From: Sinorhizobium sp. A49
GTDB lineage: Bacteria; Pseudomonadota; Alphaproteobacteria; Rhizobiales; Rhizobiaceae
Direction of reading: 5' to 3'
DNA length: 64,000 nucleotides
NCBI RefSeq assembly: GCF_002002725.1
Contig: NZ_MUNW01000032.1
Coordinates: 372,001-436,000 of the forward strand
Of the stretch, positions 8,285-16,263 are shown in pieces; position 1 is the first letter of the stretch, and the number at the start of each line of letters is the position of its first letter. The notes under the pieces were generated by a model. That model made no database searches and was not told where the DNA came from. It saw only the letters and a list, made by a program, of their open reading frames with translations. Both the position numbers and the translations under genes were made by a program.

Positions 8285-8467
8285 CAGCATCGCAGCGCCG
8301 CTCGCCAGATATGATGCGCGAAGGGCGCTGTAACACGCTGACCTTGCTGCATATTTCTATTGTTGAACCGGAATCGATTTAAGGAATTGTGCAGGAGAAT
8401 TCGCCGGCAGGGACTTGCCTTGCCGGCGACGATTGTCCAACCTCTCGCCATACACGGGAGGCGGGAT

Positions 8468-9430
8468 ATGGCGAACAGGACGATCGATCACGCGCTGACG
8501 GCGCGCTCACTGACATCGGCGGCATCGGACCCGACGCATGCCGGTATTCTCTCCTTCATGCGACGCAAATATTCAAAGCAGTTGAAGGACGTCGATGCGG
8601 TCGTTTGGGGTATCCCGTTCGATGCAGCCACCTCCAACCGTCCCGGCGCGCGCTTCGGGCCTCAGGCGATCCGCCGCGCGTCGGCGATCTTCGACAATGA
8701 CCCGCAATACCCGTTCGAGCGCGATCTCTTCGCCGAAATGGCGACGATCGACTACGGCGACTGCCTGCTCGATTACGGCAACCACTCGAGGACGCCGGCA
8801 ACGATCGAGCGTGAAGCGGCAAAGATCCTGAAGAGCGGCGCCTATCTGCAGACGCTCGGCGGCGACCATTTCGTTACCTATCCGATCCTCAAGGCGCATG
8901 CGGCGATCCACGGGCCCCTCGCCCTCGTGCAGTTCGACGCACATCAAGACACCTGGCCGGACGAACGCGGCCGCATCGATCATGGGTCCTTCGTCGGCCG
9001 TGCGGCGCGCGCTGGCCTCATCGATACCGACGCATCGATCCAGATCGGCATCCGTACCCACGCGCCCGAGGATTGCGGCATCCGCATTCTCTACGGCTAC
9101 GACGTCGAGGAAATGAGCGTTACGGAGATTGCCGACGCCATCATCCAGCAGGTCGGTGAACGCAAGGCGTATCTGACCTTCGACATCGATTGCCTTGACC
9201 CGGCCTATGCGCCCGGCACCGGCACGCCCGTGGCGGGCGGACCTTCCAGCTCAAAGATACTTTCGGTTCTGCGCAAGCTCGGGGCGCTAACGGTCGTCGG
9301 CAGCGATGTCGTCGAAGTCGCTCCCGCCTATGACCATGCCGATATCACCGCGATCGCCGGCGCCACCGTCGCCATGTACATGCTGGGCCTGCATGCCGAA
9401 AAACTGGCGGAGCGCTCGACGCTGCGCTGA
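8468..9430 (+). CDS. speB: Agmatinase/ureohydrolase
   Basis: A 320-residue ureohydrolase of the arginase/agmatinase family with a binuclear manganese site. Metal-binding motifs are GGDHFVTYP, DAHQDTW and DIDCLDPAYAPGTGTPVAGG, all intact. Family members cleave agmatine to putrescine and urea. Some related rhizobial ureohydrolases act on other guanidino compounds, so agmatine is likely but not proven. The start is set by GGGAGGCGGG just before the ATG. The gene is convergent with the LTA-synthase-type gene. Confidence 0.88.
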   Translation: MANRTIDHALTARSLTSAASDPTHAGILSFMRRKYSKQLKDVDAVVWGIPFDAATSNRPGARFGPQAIRRASAIFDNDPQYPFERDLFAEMATIDYGDCLLDYGNHSRTPATIEREAAKILKSGAYLQTLGGDHFVTYPILKAHAAIHGPLALVQFDAHQDTWPDERGRIDHGSFVGRAARAGLIDTDASIQIGIRTHAPEDCGIRILYGYDVEEMSVTEIADAIIQQVGERKAYLTFDIDCLDPAYAPGTGTPVAGGPSSSKILSVLRKLGALTVVGSDVVEVAPAYDHADITAIAGATVAMYMLGLHAEKLAERSTLR

Positions 9431-9441
9431 TCGTTACGTCA

Positions 9442-11124
9442 TCAATCGAGATCGAGCAGCCCCGCATCCTGACGCTGGCGAAGATGCTGATCGACCAGCG
9501 TACGATCTGCGCAGGTGTGATAGCGCCCGTCGCAGGCGTCACGCAGGCGCGCCAACGCCTCGAATGTCGGCGACGTCGGCAGACCGGCCGCCTCGATCAG
9601 ACTTGCCGATAGGAAGCCGACATCCAACGGCTTGGCAAAGGGCCGCATATCGATGTCGCGTCCGTAGGCATAGACCGAATAGTAGGTCTTGTAGGCAAGC
9701 GATCCGAGATCGGCAAAGACATTGCCTGCAGGCGCGTCGGCCAACAGGTAGTCCTTGGTGGCAACCGCTTGGTGATCGCCGAAATCGAGAACGACAGTGC
9801 CATTGGGGCCGGGTGCCTGCTGGCGCTTGCGGCGAAAATCCTGCAGGTCCTGCTTGGCGAGCGCCACACGGCGCAGGTACTCGTTGGCTTCGGCATCGGC
9901 GGCGAAAGGCTTTTCCGGCAATGTGTCCTTCGACACAAGGCTCATGTCATAGGGACCGTGCGGAAAGAGCGTCTGCATGGCGATGAACAGTGGACGACGA
10001 TCCGTCTCGCGATGCTCCCTAACGATCCGCTCGACAGCATCGAAATAGAAGCTGTCGCGCACGAAATGCGATTGCGGCTTCATCACGTCGAAATCGACGA
10101 TCTCCTGAAAGCCGATCGAGCGCAGGAACGGCCCTTCGTTGACGAAGCTCGCCTGCATCGGCATCACCGCGACGGTGCGATAGCCGCAGCGCGCCAGGAG
10201 ACTGGGCAGGCTCGTCTTCACCCTGCCCTCCAGAATTTGCGTGACATAGGGGCTTTGCCAGCCGAAATCCGCTCCGGACAGTCCGGTCATGACGGAAAAG
10301 TTCGTGACCCAGGTGCCGCCGCCGAACGTCTCGACCTGCAGGGGATGCACGTGTCCGTCCTGCGACTGAAAGGACGCGCTCATCCATTGCGGAACGTTCA
10401 CCTGCGGAAAATAGGTGGGGCTGGTCTGGCTCTCGCTCAGCACGACAAAAAGGTCAGGATTGCCGGCAGCGCCGCAGCTGATATCGTCGCGAAGACTGCC
10501 CTTCGCCTCGACATTTTCGAGCCGATCGGCAAGGACGATACGCCCGAGCGGAAATTCGAGATCGCCGATCGAGACGAAGAAGGACGAGGCATCGTAACCG
10601 GAGATGTAGTGGACGTAATCCGGCTCGTCCTTCTTGTCGGGATAGAGAACGACCACCCCGACTGCCATGACAAGCAACAGACCGGCGCGCACGCCGAACG
10701 AGCGACCCGACCGGCGATCGCTGCGAAAGGCCACGACCAGGAACACGATGGCCGCCACAAGGGCCGCCACGCCGGCAATCAACACATGGAAATAGGAGCC
10801 GACCAGAAACGAAAGCGCCGATCGATCGAGGCCGGTGAAGGCGAAATCGAAGACGTGAAGGGAAAATCCCTTGAGGCGAAACTTGACCTCCGACATCGCC
10901 GCAATGAGCAATACCATGGTGCCTGCGGCCCAGAGCGAAAAGCTCGGGCGACGCGAGAGCAGGAAGAAGAAGGCGGCGATCGCAAGCGTCACCACTGCAA
11001 GGAAAGGCACGAACCGCCAGCGCGTATCGAAATAATGCAGAGCCTGGAGCAGCCCCAGGAATGCTAGCGAAATAGACAGCGGATGCCGAAGCACGCCCCC
11101 GATCCGCTCGATCAGGATTTTCAC
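9442..11124 (-). CDS. Membrane-anchored LTA-synthase/sulfatase family phosphotransferase-like protein
   Basis: A 560-residue protein. About five transmembrane helices in the first 160 residues are followed by a large periplasmic alkaline-phosphatase/sulfatase-fold domain. The candidate catalytic threonine lies in FGGGTWVTNFSVMTG, the position of the nucleophile in LTA synthase and phosphoglycerol or phosphoethanolamine transferases; ITRF-like metal sites are replaced by FPHGPYD and DFGDHQ. It probably transfers a phospho-headgroup from a phospholipid to a periplasmic or surface acceptor such as a glucan or lipid. The start is GTG at 11124 with GGAG upstream; an internal GTG at 11094 is an alternative. 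A Pho-box-like and a CtrA-box-like site lie upstream. Confidence 0.8.
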   Translation of the reverse strand: MKILIERIGGVLRHPLSISLAFLGLLQALHYFDTRWRFVPFLAVVTLAIAAFFFLLSRRPSFSLWAAGTMVLLIAAMSEVKFRLKGFSLHVFDFAFTGLDRSALSFLVGSYFHVLIAGVAALVAAIVFLVVAFRSDRRSGRSFGVRAGLLLVMAVGVVVLYPDKKDEPDYVHYISGYDASSFFVSIGDLEFPLGRIVLADRLENVEAKGSLRDDISCGAAGNPDLFVVLSESQTSPTYFPQVNVPQWMSASFQSQDGHVHPLQVETFGGGTWVTNFSVMTGLSGADFGWQSPYVTQILEGRVKTSLPSLLARCGYRTVAVMPMQASFVNEGPFLRSIGFQEIVDFDVMKPQSHFVRDSFYFDAVERIVREHRETDRRPLFIAMQTLFPHGPYDMSLVSKDTLPEKPFAADAEANEYLRRVALAKQDLQDFRRKRQQAPGPNGTVVLDFGDHQAVATKDYLLADAPAGNVFADLGSLAYKTYYSVYAYGRDIDMRPFAKPLDVGFLSASLIEAAGLPTSPTFEALARLRDACDGRYHTCADRTLVDQHLRQRQDAGLLDLD

Positions 11125-11138
11125 TTCGCAGCTCCAAT

Positions 11139-11156
11139 ATGACAGGTTTGTGACAA
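11139..11156 (-). promoter_or_regulatory. Pho-box-like site
   Basis: On the minus strand the sequence is TTGTCAC, four bases, CTGTCAT. This matches the PhoB box (two CTGTCAT repeats spaced by four) at 12 of 14 positions. It lies 15 bases before the GTG at 11124, unusually close for an activator site, so either the true start is further downstream or the site is fortuitous. Confidence 0.45.
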
Positions 11157-11207
11157 CCCATCAGATGCAGAATCGCGGGCCGCAACGCAACAGCTCAATT
11201 GCAAATC

Positions 11208-11222
11208 TTAAGTTGTGGTTAA
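11208..11222 (+). promoter_or_regulatory. CtrA-box-like site
   Basis: TTAA, seven bases, TTAAC is a full match to the alphaproteobacterial CtrA binding consensus. It is located 84 bases from the GTG of the LTA-synthase-type gene and about 205 bases before argC. CtrA boxes mark genes controlled by the cell cycle. The match is seen; the occupancy is inference. Confidence 0.45.
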
Positions 11223-11426
11223 CTATGCAGGACCGCCAACCGCGCCAACGAACCGCAGCCTTCAGCCTCCTGCCGGTTGCGGGCTCCCACCGGTGCTTAT
11301 ATATGAACACATCCACGTCGTCGGCTGCATCTCTTCCGCACCGACGACCGTGTTGAGAAACTGATTCAAATCTGTGTCAGATTGATTCTGCGTCAGCTCG
11401 TAACCTTTTGGAAGAACGGGAAAATC

Positions 11427-12359
11427 ATGAAACCGAAGATCTTCATCGATGGCGAACACGGCACCACCGGGCTGCAGATCCGCACCCGCATGGCCGGCCG
11501 CAGCGATCTCGAACTCCTGTCGATACCGGAAGCCGAGCGACGCAACGCCGCTATGCGCGAAGACCTTCTGAACAATGCCGACATCGCCATCCTCTGCCTG
11601 CCGGACGACGCTTCGCGCGAGGCCGTCGCCATGGTGGCCGGCAACAACCGGGTGCGCATCATCGATACCTCGACCGCACACCGGATCGCTCCGGATTGGG
11701 CCTACGGCTTTGCAGAGATGGACAAGGCTCAGCCCGCCAAGATCCGCGATGCCCGCCATGTCGCCAATCCCGGCTGCTACCCGACCGGCGCCATCGGCGT
11801 GATCCGGCCGCTGCGCGAGGCCGGCATTCTTCCCGACGGCTATCCGGTCACGGTCAACGCCGTTTCCGGCTATACCGGCGGTGGCAAGCAGATGATCGCG
11901 CAGATGGAAGACGAGACGAACCCGGAACATATCAGCGCGCCGCATTTCCTCTACGGTCTGACGCTCAAGCACAAGCACGTGCCGGAGATGAAGATGCACG
12001 GCCTTCTCGACCGCGCGCCGGTATTCGCCCCTTCGGTCGGCAAGTTTCCGCAAGGCATGATCGTGCAGGTTCCGCTCTATCTCGACGATCTCGCCGCCGG
12101 CGCGACGATCGAAAGCATTCACGCGGCGCTCGTCGAGCATTATGCCGGACAATCGATCGTCGAAGTCGTCCCGCTTTCCGCCAGCGAAAAACTCGGCCGC
12201 ATCGATGCTACCGAGCTTGCCGGTGCGGACACGATGAAGCTGTTCGTGTTCGGCACGCCGGGCGGAACCCACGTGAACCTCGTCGCCCTGCTCGACAATC
12301 TCGGCAAGGGCGCCTCGGGTGCTGCCGTCCAGAACATGGATTTGATGCTGTCGGCCTGA
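11427..12359 (+). CDS. argC: N-acetyl-gamma-glutamyl-phosphate reductase
   Basis: A 310-residue NADPH-dependent reductase for the third step of arginine synthesis, reducing N-acetylglutamyl phosphate to the semialdehyde. The short (type 2) form is recognised by its length and by [14 protein letters not shown] at the N terminus in place of the longer GxxGY start. The catalytic cysteine is C117 in [10 protein letters not shown]. The ATG at 11427 is preceded by a GGGAA-type site. Following the gene is a strong terminator shared with convergent ctaA. Confidence 0.96.
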   Translation: MKPKIFIDGEHGTTGLQIRTRMAGRSDLELLSIPEAERRNAAMREDLLNNADIAILCLPDDASREAVAMVAGNNRVRIIDTSTAHRIAPDWAYGFAEMDKAQPAKIRDARHVANPGCYPTGAIGVIRPLREAGILPDGYPVTVNAVSGYTGGGKQMIAQMEDETNPEHISAPHFLYGLTLKHKHVPEMKMHGLLDRAPVFAPSVGKFPQGMIVQVPLYLDDLAAGATIESIHAALVEHYAGQSIVEVVPLSASEKLGRIDATELAGADTMKLFVFGTPGGTHVNLVALLDNLGKGASGAAVQNMDLMLSA

Positions 12360-12383
12360 TCGATTGCAGTCATCGCAAACGAA

Positions 12384-12412
12384 AAACCCGGCGAAACGTT
12401 CGCCGGGTTTTT
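12384..12412. terminator. Bidirectional terminator between argC and ctaA
   Basis: The stem CCCGGCGAA (12387-12395)/TTCGCCGGG (12399-12407) has a three-base loop and is flanked by A residues on the left and T residues on the right. It can therefore terminate argC rightward and ctaA leftward. Confidence 0.88.
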
Positions 12413-12430
12413 TATTAGGATCGCGAGTTC

Positions 12431-13534
12431 TTAGCTGCGCAATTCGATTGCAGTCGGCTTTGGATACTCGCCGATGAACCCGCGCCAATGGGCAATGGCA
12501 AAACCGAGCACCACCAGCGCACCACCTTGATGAAGGACGCCCCAGACGACAGGAACCTGCAGCAACAGCGTGGTGATGCCGATCGCCGCCTGGACTAAAA
12601 CGAGCACGAACAGCAGGACAGAACGGCGCGCATGGGTTGATTGTGGCGCGGCCCTCACCGAAGCGATCACGTGCATCAGCGCCATAGCGAAGAGCACGTA
12701 GGCGCCGATCCGGTGGATGAACTGCACGGTCTTCGGATTCTCGAAGACATTGATCCACCAGGGATGCTGCAGGAAGAGATCGGACGGGATCCATGCGCCA
12801 TCCATCAGCGGCCATGTGTTGTAGCTGAACCCCGCATCGAGGCCGGCAACCAGTGCACCGAGGTAGATCTGGAACAGACTCATGATGGCGATGATCGCCG
12901 CCATCTTGCGCGAGCGATCCGTTGGCGCGGCATCACCGGAATGCGGACAAAGGCCGCGCTGGATCCACATGCAGGCGGCAAAGATCAGGCAGGCGATGAC
13001 CAGATGAGTTGCCAGGCGATACTGGCTGACGTCGGTCCGCTCCACCAGGCCCGAAGACACCATCCACCAGCCGATGAACCCCTGGAAACCGCCGAGCGCC
13101 AGAATGCCGAGCAACGGCCAGCGCAACCGGCGTTCGACCCGGCCGGTGAACCAGAAGAAGGCGAGCGGAATCGCAAAGATCACGCCGATGGTGCGCGCCA
13201 AGAGCCGGTGCGCCCATTCCCACCAGAAGATCGTCTTGAACTCGCCGACGGTCATGCCCTTGTTGATCTGCTGATATTGCGGAATGCGCTGGTAGAGCTG
13301 AAACTCTTCTTCCCATTCCGCGGCCGTCAACGGCGGGATGACGCCGTGGATCGGCTTCCATTCGGTGATCGAAAGGCCGGATTCGGTGAGGCGTGTCGCG
13401 CCGCCGACAAGCACTAGCGCAAAGAGCGTGAAGAGAACGACGACGAGCCAACCGCGGATCTGTCGGCGGTTGCGATCGGTCCTGCCGATCTCGCTTCGAA
13501 GCATCTGTTCTGTCGCCAATTCGACGCCTGCCAT
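12431..13534 (-). CDS. ctaA: Haem A synthase (COX15/CtaA type 2)
   Basis: A 367-residue polytopic membrane protein that converts haem O to haem A for aa3-type cytochrome oxidase. Seen are the [20 protein letters not shown] loop near residue 43, [11 protein letters not shown] near 104, the second haem-ligand helix with THLV, and [12 protein letters not shown] and [11 protein letters not shown] later; the conserved histidines lie in these helices. The eight-helix length fits the proteobacterial COX15 type. GAGGG precedes the ATG. The cytochrome oxidase genes themselves are not in the window. Confidence 0.95.
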   Translation of the reverse strand: MAGVELATEQMLRSEIGRTDRNRRQIRGWLVVVLFTLFALVLVGGATRLTESGLSITEWKPIHGVIPPLTAAEWEEEFQLYQRIPQYQQINKGMTVGEFKTIFWWEWAHRLLARTIGVIFAIPLAFFWFTGRVERRLRWPLLGILALGGFQGFIGWWMVSSGLVERTDVSQYRLATHLVIACLIFAACMWIQRGLCPHSGDAAPTDRSRKMAAIIAIMSLFQIYLGALVAGLDAGFSYNTWPLMDGAWIPSDLFLQHPWWINVFENPKTVQFIHRIGAYVLFAMALMHVIASVRAAPQSTHARRSVLLFVLVLVQAAIGITTLLLQVPVVWGVLHQGGALVVLGFAIAHWRGFIGEYPKPTAIELRS

Positions 13535-13712
13535 GGTTTTCCCTCTGGTATCGCGGGGTTGGCGGCAGGGGGATCGAGCGGTTCATCGCCGCGCCTGCCG
13601 GAAAGCCGTTGATTTGCACCAGAGCGGCATGCAAAACAAGGCCGAACCCTTTGCGGCATGCCGTCGCGGCCCGATCTGGGGTCAGGACCTAGCGCCATTT
13701 GAAAGAAATGAA

Positions 13713-13925
13713 ATGCCCGTACGTCTCAGAAAGCTGATCGGCACGATCCTGATCATCATCCTCGTCATCGTCTATGCGCTTGCCGCCGTCACCTTCGCAT
13801 CGTTGCTTTTGGGTGCTGCACCCTGGTGGGTCCATCTGATGTACTTCTTCTTTACCGGGCTTCTCTGGGTGTTGCCGGCCATGCTGATCATCAAGTGGAT
13901 GGAAAAGCCGGCGAAGGACCGCTGA
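13713..13925 (+). CDS. DUF2842 small membrane protein
   Basis: A 70-residue protein with two transmembrane helices (about residues 8-32 and 40-60) and a basic ending WMEKPAKDR. The pattern VTFASLLLGAAPWWVHLMYF and the closing LPAMLIIKWM are those of the alphaproteobacterial DUF2842 family, whose function is unknown. The frame is open upstream into the ctaA promoter region, but the ATG at 13713 starts at the conserved N terminus. It is divergent from ctaA and sits 16 bases before the phosphoesterase gene, so the two are probably one operon. Confidence 0.85.
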   Translation: MPVRLRKLIGTILIIILVIVYALAAVTFASLLLGAAPWWVHLMYFFFTGLLWVLPAMLIIKWMEKPAKDR

Positions 13926-13941
13926 AACAAAGGGAGCCCCG

Positions 13942-14685
13942 ATGAAGGTTGCGATCATTTCCGATATCCATGGCAACGACCTCGCCCTTGAGGCGGTGCT
14001 TGCCGATATCGACGCGCTGGGGATCGCCGAGATCGTCAATCTCGGCGATCATTTGAGCGGACCGCTCAATGCCGCGCGCACCGCCGACATCCTGATGGCG
14101 CGCGATATCCCTTCGATATCAGGCAATCACGACCGATATCTGCTGACGCTCGATCCCGCCGACATGGGTTTGTCCGATCGCGCCGCCCACGCGGAGTTGC
14201 AGCCTCGGCATATCGAATGGCTGGCGACACTGCCGGCCATCCGCGTCTATCGCGACGCGCTCTTTCTTTGCCATGGTACGCCTGCAAGCGACGAAGCGTA
14301 CTGGCTCGAAGCGTTGACGGCGGAGGGCGTCGTCCATCAGGCAGCACGCAGTGCCATCGAAGCCTTCGCGACTGGCATCAAGCAACCTGTCATTCTCTGC
14401 GGCCACACGCACATTCCCCGGGCGATCCGCCTCGCGGACGGCCGGCTGGTGGTCAACCCCGGCAGTGTCGGCTGCCCAGGCTACGATGACGATCACCCGG
14501 TCCCCCACAAGGTCGAGGTCGGCTCGCCGGATGCGCGCTACGCCATCATAGAGCGCTCCGGCGATGATTGGAGCGCGACGTTCCGCACGGTCCCTTATGA
14601 CCACCAGGCGATGTCGAGGCTGGCTGCGCAGCGAGACCGCCTGGAATGGGCAGAGGCGCTTGCATCGGGCTTTCTCGGCGGCTAG
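13942..14685 (+). CDS. Metallophosphoesterase (YfcE/calcineurin-like)
   Basis: A 247-residue calcineurin-like phosphoesterase. The two-metal motifs are in order: IISDIHGND (residues 4-12), NLGDHLSGP, SGNHDRYL, and CGHTHIPRAI with NPGSVGCPG near the C terminus. This arrangement matches the YfcE/MJ0936 group of phosphodiesterases. The physiological substrate is unknown. It has AGGGAG upstream and follows the DUF2842 gene closely. A palindromic repeat begins at its stop codon. Confidence 0.88.
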   Translation: MKVAIISDIHGNDLALEAVLADIDALGIAEIVNLGDHLSGPLNAARTADILMARDIPSISGNHDRYLLTLDPADMGLSDRAAHAELQPRHIEWLATLPAIRVYRDALFLCHGTPASDEAYWLEALTAEGVVHQAARSAIEAFATGIKQPVILCGHTHIPRAIRLADGRLVVNPGSVGCPGYDDDHPVPHKVEVGSPDARYAIIERSGDDWSATFRTVPYDHQAMSRLAAQRDRLEWAEALASGFLGG

Positions 14686-14717
14686 AGCGCTTCACCTTTA
14701 AACGGAAGCGCTCTAGC
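14681..14717. repeat. Rhizobial palindromic repeat
   Basis: Arms GCTAGAGCGCTTC (14681-14693) and GAAGCGCTCTAGC (14705-14717) form a perfect 13-pair stem with an 11-base loop. The left arm contains the stop codon of the phosphoesterase gene. This AGAGCGCTTC palindrome resembles dispersed short repeats in rhizobial intergenic regions; here it may also act as an mRNA end. Confidence 0.65.
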
Positions 14718-14819
14718 CATCCTGGCTTCATGCTTTGCTAACTGCATTCGCCGGTTCTTGCCCGAAGGCGCCGACGATACTTGAGGTATTAAGCGGATCG
14801 TAGCGGAGTTACCAGTTCA

Positions 14820-16103
14820 ATGGCTGCCGAAACCCGCATCCGGACGGCTTTGCCGATGATGAACACCAAACTCACCATAGGCCGATCAGGCCAGCGCGGC
14901 GCACAGGCTGCGTCCAGGTCCGACGCCGTCGTGAGCCGGTTAGAGATTTCCGTACACGATACGCTGGCATCGCTGGAGCAGGAATGGCGCGGGCTCGACG
15001 CCCATGCAACCAATTCCCTACATCAGAGTTACGACTGGTGCGCCGCCTGGGCGCAAGCCCATGACAGTGAACTGCTGATCATTCGCGGCGCCTTCGATGG
15101 CGAGTTGCTCTTCATCCTGCCGCTGGAGGTCGTGTCTGGTCGCTTGTTCAACACGGCTCGGCTGATCGGCGCACCGCACAGCAATCTCAACACCGGGCTT
15201 TTTGCAACGGACACACTGCCCGTTTCCTCGGCCGAGTTTACCGATCTGTTGACGCGTGAACTCCATCATCACCTGCGCCACAAGGTCGACCTCGTGACGC
15301 TCGAAAAGACACCGCACGACTGGCGCGGAACTGCAAGCCTGCTGGCACGCCTGCCCGGCGTCAAGCACCAGAACGCCTCGTTTCAACTGCCGCTGCTTTC
15401 GAGCTTCGAAAAAACGCTCGCCCAGGTGAATGCGAAGCGCCGGCGCAAGAAGATGCGGACTTCCGAGCGGCGGCTCGACGCGCTTGGGGGGTACGACTAC
15501 GTCGTTGCCGAGAACCTGCAGGAAGCAGAGGCGTTGCTCGACGTCTTCTTCCGTCAGAAGGCGGTCCGGTTTGCGGCTCTAGGTCTTCCCGATGTTTTCC
15601 ATGACGATCGGACACGCGCATTCTTTCATGCGATCGCCGGCCACCGTGGCATCGCCGACGAACGGTTGCTCGAACTCAATGCCATTCGCCTCAGGGGCGA
15701 ACATGGTGGGCGTATCGTCGCCGTTGCCGGCCTTTCGCGAAAGGCCGACCATGTCATCTGCCAATTCGGCTCGATCGACGAGGAACTAGCGGGCGATGCC
15801 AGTCCCGGCGACCTTCTGTTCTGCAGAATGATCGAGAGGCTCTGTGGAAAGGATGCGACACTCTTCGACTTCGGGGTTGGCGACCAGCCCTATAAGCGCT
15901 CGTGGTGCACCATTGAAACACCGCTCAGGGATATCCTCTTGCCGCTGACGCTACGCGGTCGCTTGGCTGCCTGCTATCACCGGGCCGCGGTGCAGGCAAA
16001 GGCGACGGTCAAGGCGAACAAGGCCGTCTATGCGTTCCTCCAGCGCGCGCGCAGCCGCAAGACGCACACCAACCGCCAGATCACCGATGCCGATAGCGCT
16101 TAA
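14820..16103 (+). CDS. GNAT (BioF2-type) acetyltransferase, polysaccharide-associated
   Basis: A 427-residue protein of the Acetyltransf_6/BioF2-like GNAT family found next to polysaccharide genes, where members acetylate or otherwise N-acylate sugar precursors. The N-terminal half holds HQSYDWCAAWAQAH and RLIGAPHSNLNTGLF; the C-terminal GNAT-like core holds VAGLSRKADHVICQFGSIDEE and FDFGVGDQPYKRSW. Starts at 14820 or 14856 are both possible. It is the first gene of the polysaccharide locus and points the same way as the gene set at 18.6-24.5 kb, although the wzc-like gene intervenes on the other strand. Confidence 0.8.
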   Translation: MAAETRIRTALPMMNTKLTIGRSGQRGAQAASRSDAVVSRLEISVHDTLASLEQEWRGLDAHATNSLHQSYDWCAAWAQAHDSELLIIRGAFDGELLFILPLEVVSGRLFNTARLIGAPHSNLNTGLFATDTLPVSSAEFTDLLTRELHHHLRHKVDLVTLEKTPHDWRGTASLLARLPGVKHQNASFQLPLLSSFEKTLAQVNAKRRRKKMRTSERRLDALGGYDYVVAENLQEAEALLDVFFRQKAVRFAALGLPDVFHDDRTRAFFHAIAGHRGIADERLLELNAIRLRGEHGGRIVAVAGLSRKADHVICQFGSIDEELAGDASPGDLLFCRMIERLCGKDATLFDFGVGDQPYKRSWCTIETPLRDILLPLTLRGRLAACYHRAAVQAKATVKANKAVYAFLQRARSRKTHTNRQITDADSA

Positions 16104-16142
16104 GCGGCACAGGTTTGGCGACGCTCAATTCGCGATCTAAAA

Positions 16143-16242
16143 CATGTCGCGCAAAAGTGTTCCGCGGTTTTGCGATAACGACATGCGTCAAAACAAGAAC
16201 GTAAAGCGCGTCAAGCGAATCTGAAAGATCGCGACGCGCTTT
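16143..16242. repeat. Mosaic intergenic element (RIME-like)
   Basis: Two palindromes lie side by side. The first has CATGTCG plus CGCAAAA (16143-16156) pairing with TTTTGCG (16168-16174) and CGACATG (16179-16185). The second has AAAGCGCGTC (16203-16212) pairing with GACGCGCTTT (16233-16242). The paired-palindrome layout resembles the rhizobium-specific intergenic mosaic elements known from several genomes. It occupies most of the space between the convergent GNAT and wzc-like genes. Confidence 0.7.
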
Positions 16243-16263
16243 GAAAAACGGCGAGGTAGCTGC

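Larger units (their letters stand above)
11125..11426. other. Divergent control region between the LTA-synthase-type gene and argC
   Basis: These 302 bases hold no supported gene. They carry a Pho-box-like site (11139-11156) and a CtrA-box-like site (11208-11222) on the leftward gene's side. Toward argC there is a TTGCGG...TATATA promoter-like pair near 11277-11306 and a direct repeat CTGTGTCAG/CTGCGTCAG (11372-11380 and 11388-11396). Confidence 0.6.
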
